This document shows, one piece after another, positions 52,827-63,189 of a stretch of DNA of 64,000 nt (position 1 is the first letter of the stretch; each line of letters starts with the position of its first letter). Location: the NCBI GenBank assembly GCA_029339505.1, contig JAQISU010000345.1, positions 2,815,001 to 2,879,000 of the forward strand, in the 5' to 3' direction. The DNA is from Unio delphinus (taxonomy: Eukaryota > Mollusca > Bivalvia > Unionida > Unionidae). The translations under genes were made by a program, and so were the position numbers. The notes under the pieces were generated by a model. It did no database searches. It saw only the letters and a list, made by a program, of their open reading frames with translations, and was not told the DNA's origin.

Positions 52827-53451
52827 TGTAATAAACTTTGGAGTAAGTGTTAGTGAATTTGAAGCATGCTTGGGTCGTTAGTAGTGATTTTGGGTACAAG
52901 CCGAATGACTGTCCCTTTTCGTAACATAGTCCATATTAAAATTCAGTGGTGTATACAAGTAGTGTGATTGAAAAGGCAGCATTTATGGTTGGAAATCAGT
53001 AAATTATAGAATGGAATCAATAAGTTGGAACTTGGTAGGTACCGTTTATGTGGCCATAGTGGAAAATTGGCGTATGTATATGAGTGTGATACGCCGGAAA
53101 TTCTGTGGATGGACTGGCCTAGGGTCGCGCAGTTAAATATTTCCCAGTTAGTAAGGGAATACTGGTGTAATTTCTATGGCATGACAAGCTATCGGTACGG
53201 AAAACGGATGATAATGAAGAAAAACCATGTAAAGGTGCAGTTAATGGACGTTTGGGCAAGTTGTCTCCTCTGGGTCGCCCATTGATTACAGCAAAGATTA
53301 ATAATTATAGCAGACACGTCTTTCTTTCCATTTTACAACTCAAGTTGTATGGAAGTCTTTGGAAATTTGGGGAAAACATATGACTTCCAGCGTGACTCGC
53401 GCCAGGGTTTTGACACCGCTCGGTCAAGTGAATACCCCTGTGCTTGTAACA
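52827..53451 (+). repeat. 3' LTR, 625 bp
   Basis: Direct copy of 50004-50628 at a constant offset of 2823 bp, with no difference found on reading. It ends CTTGTAACA directly against the resumed GTAT run. Confidence 0.95.
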
Positions 53452-53483
53452 GTATGTATGTATGTATGTATGTATGTATGTAT
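53452..53483. repeat. (GTAT)n, right half of the split microsatellite
   Basis: Continuation of the GTAT tract interrupted by the LTR element. Confidence 0.93.
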
Positions 53484-53659
53484 CCTACATAATATTAAGT
53501 GATTGTTTATGAGAAAAAATATCATTCAGGTTAAAGAATATTTTTATTCGTGCTTTACTAAGATCATAACCCTGTTTTGCAAGTTACGGCACCCATCGCC
53601 TTGTCTGCTGTCAGCGTCCCACATATGAGCTCGATTAAGCCCCTCCCCCTCTCCGACCG

Positions 53660-53790
53660 CTCCGGTGGCATAGTGTTTACAACGTCTGCCTCAGATGCAG
53701 GGTATCGCCTGGGAACCCGGCGGAGTCATACCAAAGATTTATAAAAATGGTGCCAACATCTGCCTCGCTAGGCGCTCATCATTAAGAGCT
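53660..53790 (+). mobile_element. SINE family B, copy 2, body converted into satellite
   Basis: Plus-strand head CTCCGGTGGCATAGTG, then CTGCCTCAGATGCAGGG, GGAGTCATACCAAAGAT and CTGCCTCGCTAGGCG follow the same order as the minus-strand copy at 44.7 kb. Immediately after this the SINE body reads as the first units of the 31-bp array and the normal SINE 3' end is absent. Confidence 0.8.
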
Positions 53791-54213
53791 TTAGTGTTAG
53801 GACTGGTCATCATTAAGAGTTTTAGTATTGTGACTGGTCATCATTAAGAGTTTTAGTGTTATGACTGGTCATCATTAAGAGTTTTAAAGTGTTATGACTG
53901 GTCATCATTAAGAGTTTTGATGTTATGACTGGTCATCATTTAGAGTTTTAGTGTTAGGACTGGTCATCATTAAGAGTTTTAGTGTTATGACTCATCATTA
54001 AGAGTTTTAGTGTTATGACTGGTCATCATTAAGAGTTTTAAAATGTTATGACTGGTCATCATTAAGAGTTTTAGTGCTATGACTGGTCATCATTAGGATT
54101 TGTAGTGTTAGGACTGGTCATCATTCAGAGTTTTAGTGTTAGGACTGGTCATCATTCAGAGTTTTAGTGTTAGGACTGGTCATCATTCAGAGTTTTAGTG
54201 TTATTGTTAGGAT
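53776..54213. repeat. 31-bp satellite, first block, about 14 units
   Basis: The core CATCATTAAGAGTTTTAGTG plus TTAGGACTGGT or TTATGACTGGT repeats every 31 bp, with some shortened (ACTCATC junction) or lengthened (TTTTAAAGTG) units. The unit matches the SINE B body. Confidence 0.94.
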
Positions 54214-55636
54214 AGATTTTTTGGTAAAATTAATAAGATTGCAATTTTGTATAAATTGTATTAAAGTAATGTTTTAATCATTATATTAAAATAGATTTCT
54301 AAAATATATTAAGAGTAATTTCATTTTTAAAGCACAACTATATGGAACGAAAATAGTTGCTGTGCAAGCGAAAAATAAGCAATGTATATTGCCGAAAACT
54401 AGTAAGCTAACTGAAACTTTACCAATGTACAATGTGTGTGGAACTATATTACAAAAAACATTTTACATGCCATATCGCTGATTTAGCTAGAAACTCCTAG
54501 ATTCTATCAGTAAAAACATATATTCTGTGACCCAGACATTGGAGAATACATGCCATATCGCTGATTTAGCTAGAAACTCCAAGGTTATATCAGTAAAAAT
54601 ATATATTCTGTAACTCAGACATTGGCGAATTACCAATTCGGTTAATAAAAGTGGAATAACCTTTCTCTAAAGAACTTATGTTAGTGACGTAAAACAAAAT
54701 GGTTCTTATCTAATGATGAACAGACATCGCTGCTGGCTTAGTATATTAAGGGATTACCATATTTGGTCCTGACTTGCGCCAAACGAGTCTAAGTAAGAGG
54801 CGTATATCGCACAGGTCAGTCCCTCATACTTAGAAGCTAGCGGGATGTTCGTTTTTTCATTACAGGAAAGAACTGTATATGTCGTAACTTCTTTTAAGAA
54901 TAAGTACTTTTAATGTTTGAGATTTTAATGGTAACATTGTTACGTTAGCAATATTGTTCATTTAATACTTTTATTTATAATATATTGTAATAGAATGTTT
55001 TATGTTTTAAAGAATTCATATTTAATTATATTTATGTAATTTTTATGGCAAAAGTTGAATTCGCCACCAACTTCTTGTTTAGATTTAATGTTGAAATAAA
55101 GTATTCTTTAAGCAAGAAATAGTCATATCTAGCAACATATTCTAAATTAATATTCTATTTTAAAATGAGTAAAATGCATTTCCTTAAATTAATTGTTGCA
55201 TTATTTACAGTTATTACATTTTATACTTTCGCTACCTTGAAATTGATCGAGAATTAACTATTTGTATAATATTCTAAAATGCAGAAGTTATACGAATGAA
55301 TGAAGTTGGAAAGCTTAATAAGGAAAATATAATATGTATTTCATGAATTTTTATTATAAAGTTTTTAGATGTGTTTCTAGAATGTAGTAAATATATGTGT
55401 GTTGATTAATTAAATAAAAGTCTCCGTACCGACAAGAAAATAGATGTCTGTCTTCGTATTCCAGATACGATCACGTACATGAATTTTCCCCAAGACATTT
55501 TCATCATCATGTGACATCCTTTATCTGGGAACTCATTCCTTTCTTCTTCCTATCTTCCTTAGTTCCCAGCATGTGTTTATGAGAATGAACCATAATCCTT
55601 CCAACAAAACGTCTCATAAAAGTTCTCATAAAACCG
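54214..55636. other. 1.4-kb AT-rich block interrupting the 31-bp satellite
   Basis: Sequence unrelated to the satellite between two blocks of the same array. It contains an 83-bp direct duplication (54465-54547 and 54548-54630, starting ACATGCCATATCGCTGATTT). There are no open frames of note, and no terminal inverted repeats, LTRs or clear target duplication were seen at its edges. Confidence 0.6.
54465..54630. repeat. Direct duplication, 83 bp x 2
   Basis: Two adjacent copies share CATATCGCTGATTTAGCTAG and CAGACATTGG, with a handful of substitutions. Confidence 0.88.
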
Positions 55637-56424
55637 TGACTCATCATTAAGAGTTTTATTGTTATGACTGGTCATCATTAAGAGTTTTAGTATTATGACT
55701 GGTCATCATTAAGAGTTTTTAAGTGTTATGACTGGTCATCATTAAGAGCTTTAGTGTTAGGACTGGTCATCATTAAGAGTTTTAGTGTTAGGATTGGTCA
55801 TCATTAAGAGTTTTAGTGTTTGGACTGGTCATCATTAAGAGCTTTAGTGTTAGGACTGGTCATCATTAAGAGTGTTAGTGTTATGACTAGTCATCATTAA
55901 GAGTTTTAGTGTTACGACTGGTCATCATTAAGAGTTTTAGTGTTATGACTAGTCATCATTAAGAGTTTTAGTGTTATGACTGGTCATCATTAAGAGTTTT
56001 AGTGTTAGGATTGGTCATCATTTAGAGTTTTAGTGTTAGGACTGGTCATCATTAAGAGTTTTAGTGTTAGGACTGGTCATCATTAAGAGTTTTAGTGTTA
56101 TGACTGGTCATCATTTAGAGTTTTAGTGTTAGGAGTGGTCATCATTAAGATTTTTAGTGTTATGACTCATCATTAAGAGTTTTAGTGTTTGAACTGGTCA
56201 TCATTAAGAGTTTTAGTGTTATGACTAGTCATCATTAAGAGTTTTAGTGTTATGACTGGTCATCATTAAGAGTTTTAGTGTTAGGACTGGTCATCATTAA
56301 GAGCTTTAGTGTTAGGACTGGTCATCATTAAGAGTTTTAGTGTTATGACTAGTCATCATTAAGAGTTTTAGTGCTATCACTGGTCATCATTAAGAGTTTT
56401 AGTGTTATGACTGGTCATCATTAA
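55637..56424. repeat. 31-bp satellite, second block, about 25 units
   Basis: Same unit and same variants as 53776-54213, resuming after the 1.4-kb interruption and ending at GGTCATCATTAATG. Confidence 0.94.
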
Positions 56425-57047
56425 TGTTTTGTGAAATAAATATACTTTCCATCCTATTTCAGCATGCATGTCACATAATGTCATAGAGAACAATGTTAGA
56501 TTGTCAATTTGACAATGACAGAACCAGGTATTCCATTGAATTTAAGAGAGATAACTCTGCTGGAACTAGACAGGGGTATGAGTTATCTAGTCACAACATA
56601 CTTATTTTCAGTCATGTGTATCACCTTTTCAAAAAATCATAAAAAAATACAAAATATGATCTATATAGGAATTAGCATAAATTCACATGTTGCCAAGAGG
56701 CTAAACTTTTTGTTAAGCCTAACAGAAGTACAACTCTTACATAATCCACCAATCATAGCTAGTGTTGTTGTTTATTTCTGAATGCAAGGTTACCTACACC
56801 TTAAGCTCCACCTACCTGGACTTGCGCAATTGGTACCGTTATACCTATAACTCTACAGCACATGTTGCACATTCAATGTTCTTTTTGAAAAGAGCTTACA
56901 AACATAGATAAGGGAAATAACTCGTACAACCTTACTGGGAACTTAACTAATACATGTACATTTGCATAACGTTACAGTATATATCACTTGAATTGTTAAC
57001 TTAATTTTGCAAAGTTATTTCTAGAAGATTATGGCTAAGCATACAAC
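56425..57047. other. No confident gene
   Basis: A 90-codon plus frame at 56509-56781 begins inside mixed sequence and has no known domain. AAGAGAGATAACTC (56544-56557) and AAGGGAAATAACTC (56910-56923) are members of a recurring motif. Confidence 0.3.
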
Positions 57048-57183
57048 CAGGCCCGGTCCTAGGATGTACGGGAACCAAGGCATCAAGCGACGATCGCAGT
57101 GCCCTAAGCAAGAAAATTGCGTTGCGAGTTAGCGCAGGACCCAAGGCGGTTGTCTCATTTGACTTTTCCTAGGGCAGGTCCTG
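57048..57183. mobile_element. hAT-type MITE, 136 bp
   Basis: Imperfect terminal inverted repeats: CAGGCCCGGTCCTAGGA at the left and, reverse complemented, CAGGACCTGCCCTAGGA at the right (14 of 17 match). The flanking 8-mers CATACAAC and CGTACAGC agree at 6 of 8 positions, consistent with a decayed 8-bp duplication. No coding capacity. This is an older insertion than the one at 25.3 kb. Confidence 0.75.
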
Positions 57184-58448
57184 CGTACAGCTTTAGTCCG
57201 TTTGATGACTAAAGACTGAAAACTGTGTAGCACTATATAGCAGAATACAGTACATCACACAGCAACCTGTCAATGTTAGAGATATACCAAAAAAACTTTC
57301 CCGGTGGAGGTTTTGGGAGGGTTTTTTTCTTGCGAATAAGGATATTATTGAATTTTACCTCAAGATCATATATCCTTCTTCAACTAATGTAATCTAAAAT
57401 CACATTAATATTGCTGCATCTGACAATTTGTATTGCATTTTATATTAGGAATCTAGCATTAATCATCTTGATATGTGTAAAATCTATATAAAGTCCCTAT
57501 TAACTGTTTGCTTCTGTTTAATGAGAAGCACTACCATTACAAGAAATGACTTTATCTGTGGATCACATCAAAATTAACATGCACTTATTACAATTGGCAG
57601 AGGAATCACACTTGATAACATAAATCCTATCTGAATAGCTATTTTAAAATTTACCAAGACGACCTTTTAGTAAATATACACTCAAGACGACCTCTTAGTA
57701 ATCGTTGAGCTGTTTGCACTCAAACTAGAAACCATAGCACTAAAGCGACTGCAGTGTATAATGTAAACCTGACAATAACTTTTGCTGACGGTACCCTTGA
57801 ACCTTTCCATCAAACCATCCGATTTATTATTATGGGGTATTTATTGAAACGTTGAATTAGAACCTTTCCGACATGTCATAATAAGTTTAGAGGATATTCC
57901 AGTTAAACCTGATTGTACAATATTTTGACAAAGTAGTCAAAGATACCGATTTTTACATTTAACTATCTTAACGGCAGCGATTCTTGTCTGATTGGGGAAG
58001 AAACACTAGCTTAATTGTCGACTTTTTTCATTAAGCGATGTAAGTTTTATTACTGTCATTCCCTCAATGAGATGTTATTACACTGCACCAAATTATTTTT
58101 ATATTTATTATCTCAATCATGTCTGAATAGGATCAATACGTTAAGACATATGATAATAATAACTGTGACTATTTTCTAAACATTTTACAACATATTATTT
58201 ACACTGTGTCCTTTGAAGAAACAGAACAATAATACGTTAAAGTACAAAGAAACACACACACGAATGACAATTTGAGACAGACAATCTACATTCTAGATAT
58301 ATGTTTTACCTTTTGAACAGGAAATACTTCATTTTGTTCTTTTCGTCTTTTTCGAGCATACATTGCTGTTATAGCCAAAATATTGTTCATATTATTTCAA
58401 GTAATCTGCAATATAAAAAGAAAAAAGAACAGAAAATGTGCCCGTGTC
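57184..58448. other. No gene recognised
   Basis: AT-rich. The 73-codon frame starting at 58301 runs into the MITE at 58449 and is not convincing. Confidence 0.3.
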
Positions 58449-58617
58449 CAGTGGCGTCAATGGGTTTGGTGTCACCCAGTGCGGTAACTCGTGGTGTCAA
58501 TCCCACGGACCTCCTTCCGTAACAGACCATTCAGAATCCTAACTAATGTCATTTTGGGGTCACCCCTCTCTAATGGTGTCATCCGGTTTGGTCTACACAC
58601 CCCTAGTGACGCTACTG
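58449..58617. mobile_element. hAT-like MITE, 169 bp
   Basis: Begins CAGTGGCGTCA and ends TGACGCTACTG, whose complement is CAGTAGCGTCA (10 of 11 match). The interior is rich in GGTGTCACCC-type phrases on both sides. Flanking 8-mers CCCGTGTC and CCTAAGTC agree at 5 of 8, so the target duplication is only weakly supported. The family is inferred from the CAGNGGCG terminus. The short frames across it are artefacts. Confidence 0.65.
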
Positions 58618-59158
58618 CCTAAGTCAAGAATCATAGAAGATTTACTGTTATATTCAAAGCTAGATTATATCAGTTTTAAAACGCAACGAATAGAACCCGT
58701 ACTATGGCCTCGACAAACAGGTACTGAGAGTATTACTGTTTCAAGGTGATCATCATATATATCTATATTTCGTATTCATCCACTAGGTAAAATACACAAA
58801 TGATTGTAAACTTTGTGCGAGTTTCTACCAACAAACATAATTAGATCCCTTTACACCAATAAAAAAGACTAAAATTGCTGTCAATTATCCAGTTGAGCAA
58901 TTGTCTTTTACCGATTTTATTTCTTTTTTTACATACATACTCAGTTTAGAACGTATGCATTTGTTCAAATTAGCCCATGATTCCATTTTAAAAAGTGACA
59001 AAGATTATCAACAAAACTAACCGTTACCCAACTTGACTGGTACATTCATTACTTCTGGAAGCATATTAATGTAAACCCCTTTTAAATGATAAACAAATTA
59101 CGATATTCTGTGGAGTAATGAGATTTCATAACATACTGTATTCAAAGTGCAGGTAGGC
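58618..59158. other. No gene recognised
   Basis: AT-rich spacer. Confidence 0.35.
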
Positions 59159-59390
59159 AGTATGTATGTATGTATGTATGTATGTATGTATGTATGTATG
59201 TATGTATGTATGTATGTATGTATGTATGTATGTATGTATGTATGTAGGAAGGAAGGTAGGTAGGTAGGTAGGTAAGTAGGCATGCAGGCAGGAAGGTAGG
59301 TAGGTATGTGTGTGTGTGTAAGTACGTACGTATGTATGGATGGATGTACGTAGGTACGTGTTTGTGTGTGCATGTGGGAAGGTAGGTAAG
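59159..59390. repeat. Degenerating (GTAT)n to (GTAG)n, (GGAA)n and (GTAC)n microsatellite
   Basis: About 85 bp of pure GTAT, then mixed AGGT, AGGA and GCAG units, a GT run, and GTAC/GGAT units. It reads as a once longer tetranucleotide tract decaying toward the right. Confidence 0.93.
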
Positions 59391-60406
59391 GTTTGTTACT
59401 TTATGGTTTTAAAATCAGTAAAATAAGTAGCAAAACTAATATCGTTAGTAATATTCAACAAATAAGTTACTTCCGTGCATGCAGAGTGAAAATTTGAAAG
59501 CCCAGAAATTCATAAAAGTCCATCACAAGTCCAAAAGCATTGAACTCATGGTCTTCAATGTGCTGGTGTACCAATAGTCTTTAATATGCTGATATACCAA
59601 TAGTTTAGATGAATCCTGAAGATACAATACAGAACAGCTTATGGACGAATGCACTGTAATCCTAAAATGGTGTTTAAAAATCCAAAATATCAACAAGCAC
59701 TGTTCTAATTACAATACATAATTTAAAAAAATAATTCCTCTCAACGCATATAGAATCACAATTAAGAGTAATCACACGAAGATTGACATCAAAATAGAAA
59801 TGAATAAGTATTTACCTGGTTTTTTCTGTAAACAGACTGTCACCTGTCTAGTGACACAACACTTCCCTCGACGTTGGTCATTTCCAATAATAATTTCATC
59901 AAATTTATAAGGAAAATCAGATCTGATAACTTATATATTAGCAACAATCTGACAAAATCAGGTAGACCATGGTATTTCCAAGGTAAAAACCAATGTCCTG
60001 AAATCTAATCCAAGTAAACATATTGTTTGCAAATGATTAATATCTTGAATTATAATATAAAATCATGGACAAAAGTTCCTTACGTACTATGTTGCTTGCA
60101 AATGACCTTTACCTATGTACACATGTACGAAAATTAAATACACAATATAGTTATGTATGTGTTTTGTCATAATGCTTAATATTTTCTTCCAAGTTAAATA
60201 TTGTGTAAATATTGATTATTATTGAGACCATTATTATGATGACAATATCCATGGAAATATATATGGTAGCTTTTGCTTAACGGCAATAAAGCGGCCACAT
60301 TGGCTAATGTTAGAAACAAAATTGTACATAGTTCACGCGTCTGATTTTGATTAACAGGCTGGCCCACAACACTTGGGTCTGCGTTTGTCATCACGGTAAA
60401 GGTAAG
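59391..60406. other. No gene recognised
   Basis: AT-rich unique DNA. The last 11 bases (GTAAAGGTAAG) are the target duplication of the adjacent SINE. Confidence 0.35.
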
Positions 60407-60639
60407 TTGCTGTAGGGTTTAACGCCATTTTCAGCACACGATAGGCTATACATGGCGGCCAGTATTCATAGTGGAGGAAGAACCCGGGAAAACCCCCGGA
60501 ACCCATAAGAAGCTAGTTGCAAGCTTTGTCACATAACTACATTAGTCGAATCTTAGACTCGAACCCAGGCAGACATAGGTGAGATGGCAGTGATCCGTAA
60601 CGGAGAGCGCTTTATACCACTGGGCCACTCGGGGCCCCT
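60407..60639 (-). mobile_element. tRNA-derived SINE, family A, copy 2, with target duplication
   Basis: Flanked by the perfect 11-bp direct repeat GTAAAGGTAAG (60396-60406 and 60640-60650), which sets its ends. On the minus strand: head GGGGCCCCGAGTGGCCCAG, B box GGGTTCGAGTC, body GGGTTTTCCCGGGTTCTTC, and 3' end TGCTGAAAATGGCGTTAAAC. It aligns along its length with copy 1 at 13.0 kb. The target-site duplication points to LINE-mediated insertion. Confidence 0.92.
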
Positions 60640-60812
60640 GTAAAGGTAAGAACATATTAAGTTAATGAACCCTGACTTTTTATATGTTCTCTAGTTTTCA
60701 TAAAATAACGCCCTGGTGTAAAACTATCAATCTGTTATGTGTAAGGGGCAGTCGTATTGAGCGCTAGCTTGGGTGAACATTAATTCAGTGTATTAAAAAG
60801 AACCCTGTTACA

Positions 60813-61036
60813 GTATGTATGTATGTATGTATGTATGTATGTATGTATGTATGTATGTATGTATGTATGTATGTATGTATGTATGTATGTATGTATGTAT
60901 GTATGTATGTATACATGCATGCATGCATGCATGCATGCATGCATGCATGCATGCATGCATGCATGTATGTATGTATGTATGTATGTATGTATGTATGTAT
61001 GTATGTATGTATGTATGTATGTATGTATGTATGTAT
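60813..61036. repeat. Symmetric microsatellite (GTAT)n-(GCAT)n-(GTAT)n
   Basis: About 100 bp of GTAT, about 50 bp of GCAT (60914-60964), then about 72 bp of GTAT. The GCAT block is self-complementary. Open frames on both strands are artefacts. Confidence 0.97.
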
Positions 61037-61599
61037 TCATATAGGTATGAACAAGTGAATATTTGCATGTACGTCTTTCATAAGTGTTTCCTTGAATTTG
61101 TTTGCACAAAAAGTGCATGTCCTAAGTTTGCCTTGAATATATTCTTTTCAAAAAGTGTATGTCCTTAGATGTACTCTTTCCTTAACGCAAACTCGAGGCT
61201 ACTGCATTCTACTATTTCTTCTTTTTTATTGTTGTACTTTTGAAGAACGTCTCGAATTTACATTTGTTACTGTTTTGCTTTATCGTTCATCTGATACTAT
61301 ACGTTTCAGTGAGATAACTTTGCTTGATTAAGTTTGCATTTTTTCGTGCTATTGTTGTTGTTAATGTTATGTATTTATTTATTTGTATTTGTATTAGTAG
61401 TATTAGTTCACGTATTTCATTCACTTTTCGAACTCCTCTATAACCGACCGATACCTATTATAAGGCACTGCTTAATGTATCGATAAGGACAATGAAATTG
61501 ACATCGCTATAACGATAATTTGCCACTCAGACAAATGGCAAAGTTGAGTTTCAGTTATTAAAGGGTCAAGGTCAAGTGATTTCAAGTATATTATTATTC
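61037..61599. other. No gene recognised
   Basis: AT-rich unique spacer. Confidence 0.35.
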
Positions 61600-62205
61600 A
61601 TAGAGGGACCATCTGCTGGACAAAGTCGATGTCAGTTCCCCAAATGTTGCGTCAATCTTCTGGAAAAAGTGTATGTCAGTTTCCCCATGTGGGTCGATCT
61701 ACTGAACAGATCCAATATCAGATTCCCCATTCTGGGCCCATCTTCAAGACAGGCTGATATCAGATTCCCCATTCCGGGACCATCTTCAAGACAAACTGAT
61801 ATCAGATTCCCCATTCCGAGCCCATCTTCAAGACAAGCTGATATCATATTCCCCATTCTGGGCCCATCTTCAAGACAAGCTGATATCAGATTCCCCATTC
61901 CGGGCCCATCTTCAAGACAGGCTGATATCAGATTCCCCATTCTGGGCCCATCTTCAAGACAGGCTGATATCAGATTCCCCATTCCGGGTCCATCTTCAAG
62001 ACAAGCTGATATCAGATTCCCCATTCCGGGCCCATCTTCAAGACAAGCTGATATCAGATTCCTCATTCTGGGCCCATCTTCAAGACAAGCTGATTTCAGT
62101 TTCCCCATTCTGGGCCCATCTTCAGGACAAGCTGATTTCAGTTTCGCCATTCTGGGCTTATCTTCAGGACAAGCTGATATCAGTTTCCTCATTGTGGGTC
62201 AGTCA
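61600..62205. repeat. Minisatellite, 42-bp unit, about 11 clean copies plus diverged edges
   Basis: ATCTTCAAGACAAGCTGATA plus TCAGATTCCCCATTCTGGGC recurs every 42 bp from about 61720, with diverged copies before (TCTGGAAAAAGTGTATGTC type) and after. The period is a multiple of three, so frames of 212 codons (plus) and 186 codons (minus) stay open with 14-residue periods (GPSSRQADIRFPIP on plus). Openness on both strands and no flanking coding sequence argue against a protein. Confidence 0.92.
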
Positions 62206-62764
62206 TGTGAGTAAAGCAGAGTTCAGTTCTCTGGATGATAGTTCCTTTTTTGAGTGATTGCTTTGATGTTGGTTTAGTTTCGTGAATAATGATTACATAT
62301 TACGAGCACGTGGAATCAAGGACGTCATTGAATTTTTTCCAGGGTTGTGTGCAAAACATGGTAAAACATGACGAGCATGTTAATTTTCGTATATAGGTTA
62401 CAGCAATTTTACAGCACATGCAAATTCGAGAGGAGGGGCTAATCCCCTTCGCTTGCCCCTCTACCCCACCCCACCCCATTACGTCGCTGTGTGGAATCAT
62501 TTTACCCCAGATACAACAAACAGGTGAAAAAAGAAAATAAACAAAAAGAGATATTTCAACAAAATACTGAAACATTATTATATGGAATATATCAAAAACA
62601 AATCAACAATGGAAGAAAGAAACAAAGAGGCATGCAAACAATCACGAATAGGCGAGTTATTCATCATCTTTGTCTTACAATAGATAAATACTTTCTCGTT
62701 TATAAAATACATGTTTGCGAAAGATTAAAGTAAAATGGAAATAAACTAATGGTACTTTTTATGC

Positions 62765-62766
<2 letters not shown>
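62206..62766. other. No gene recognised
   Basis: AT-rich spacer with a C-rich patch near 62450-62480. Confidence 0.35.

Positions 62767-62802
<36 letters not shown>
62767..62802. repeat. (GT)n microsatellite
   Basis: A pure GT run of about 36 bp. Confidence 0.95.
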
Positions 62803-62804
<2 letters not shown>

Positions 62805-63079
62805 CCAAGTAAATCGTAGGGTCTTGACGGAATATACATCACTAGTTCCTATTTACATGTATTGATTTCTTCTTCACTTGACAACGTACTCGTGTTATGT
62901 CATTTAGTATTCACCATTGCGTACGGTAATGGGTTAGTACTTGTCTTGTGTGCAGAGCAAATACTCCCATTTAGTGATTCGCCACTATGAAAATTAAATA
63001 TTGGCATATTTTCTAGTTGCACCTGTAAAATTACCTTCGATTGCACGAAAGATAAGCATACCTGATGTCCTGGTCATGT

Positions 63080-63081
<2 letters not shown>

Positions 63082-63173
<92 letters not shown>

Positions 63174-63189
63174 ACACACACACACACAT
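63082..63189. repeat. Compound microsatellite (CT)n(CA)n
   Basis: About 67 bp of CT followed by CA dinucleotides with one GAGA break. Frames on both strands across it are artefacts. Confidence 0.96.

Larger units (their letters stand above)
50004..53451 (+). mobile_element. Non-autonomous LTR retrotransposon, 3448 bp, recent
   Basis: Two 625-bp direct repeats (50004-50628 and 52827-53451) bound a 2198-bp interior. They begin TGTAATAAAC and end CTTGTAACA, so they have TG...CA termini. The flanks give a 4-bp target duplication, GTAT, which is ambiguous because the target is a GTAT microsatellite. A primer-binding-like TGGTGACAGCG follows the left LTR and a purine tract, AAAGGCGGGGG, precedes the right LTR. 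The interior is far too short for gag-pol and its longest frame (50664-50981, 105 codons) has no capsid, protease or polymerase motif. This fits a LARD-type parasite mobilised by another element's proteins. The LTRs appear identical by eye, implying very recent insertion. Confidence 0.93.

Noticed and set aside
60813..61168. Frames of repeated YVCM, YIHT and HACM residues on both strands
   Set aside because: Translations of the GTAT/GCAT microsatellite.
61576..62214. 212-codon plus-strand frame with a 14-residue period, and a 186-codon frame opposite
   Set aside because: Both strands are open because the 42-bp unit is a multiple of three without stops. There is no flanking coding sequence, no signal peptide, and sequence change does not favour either frame.
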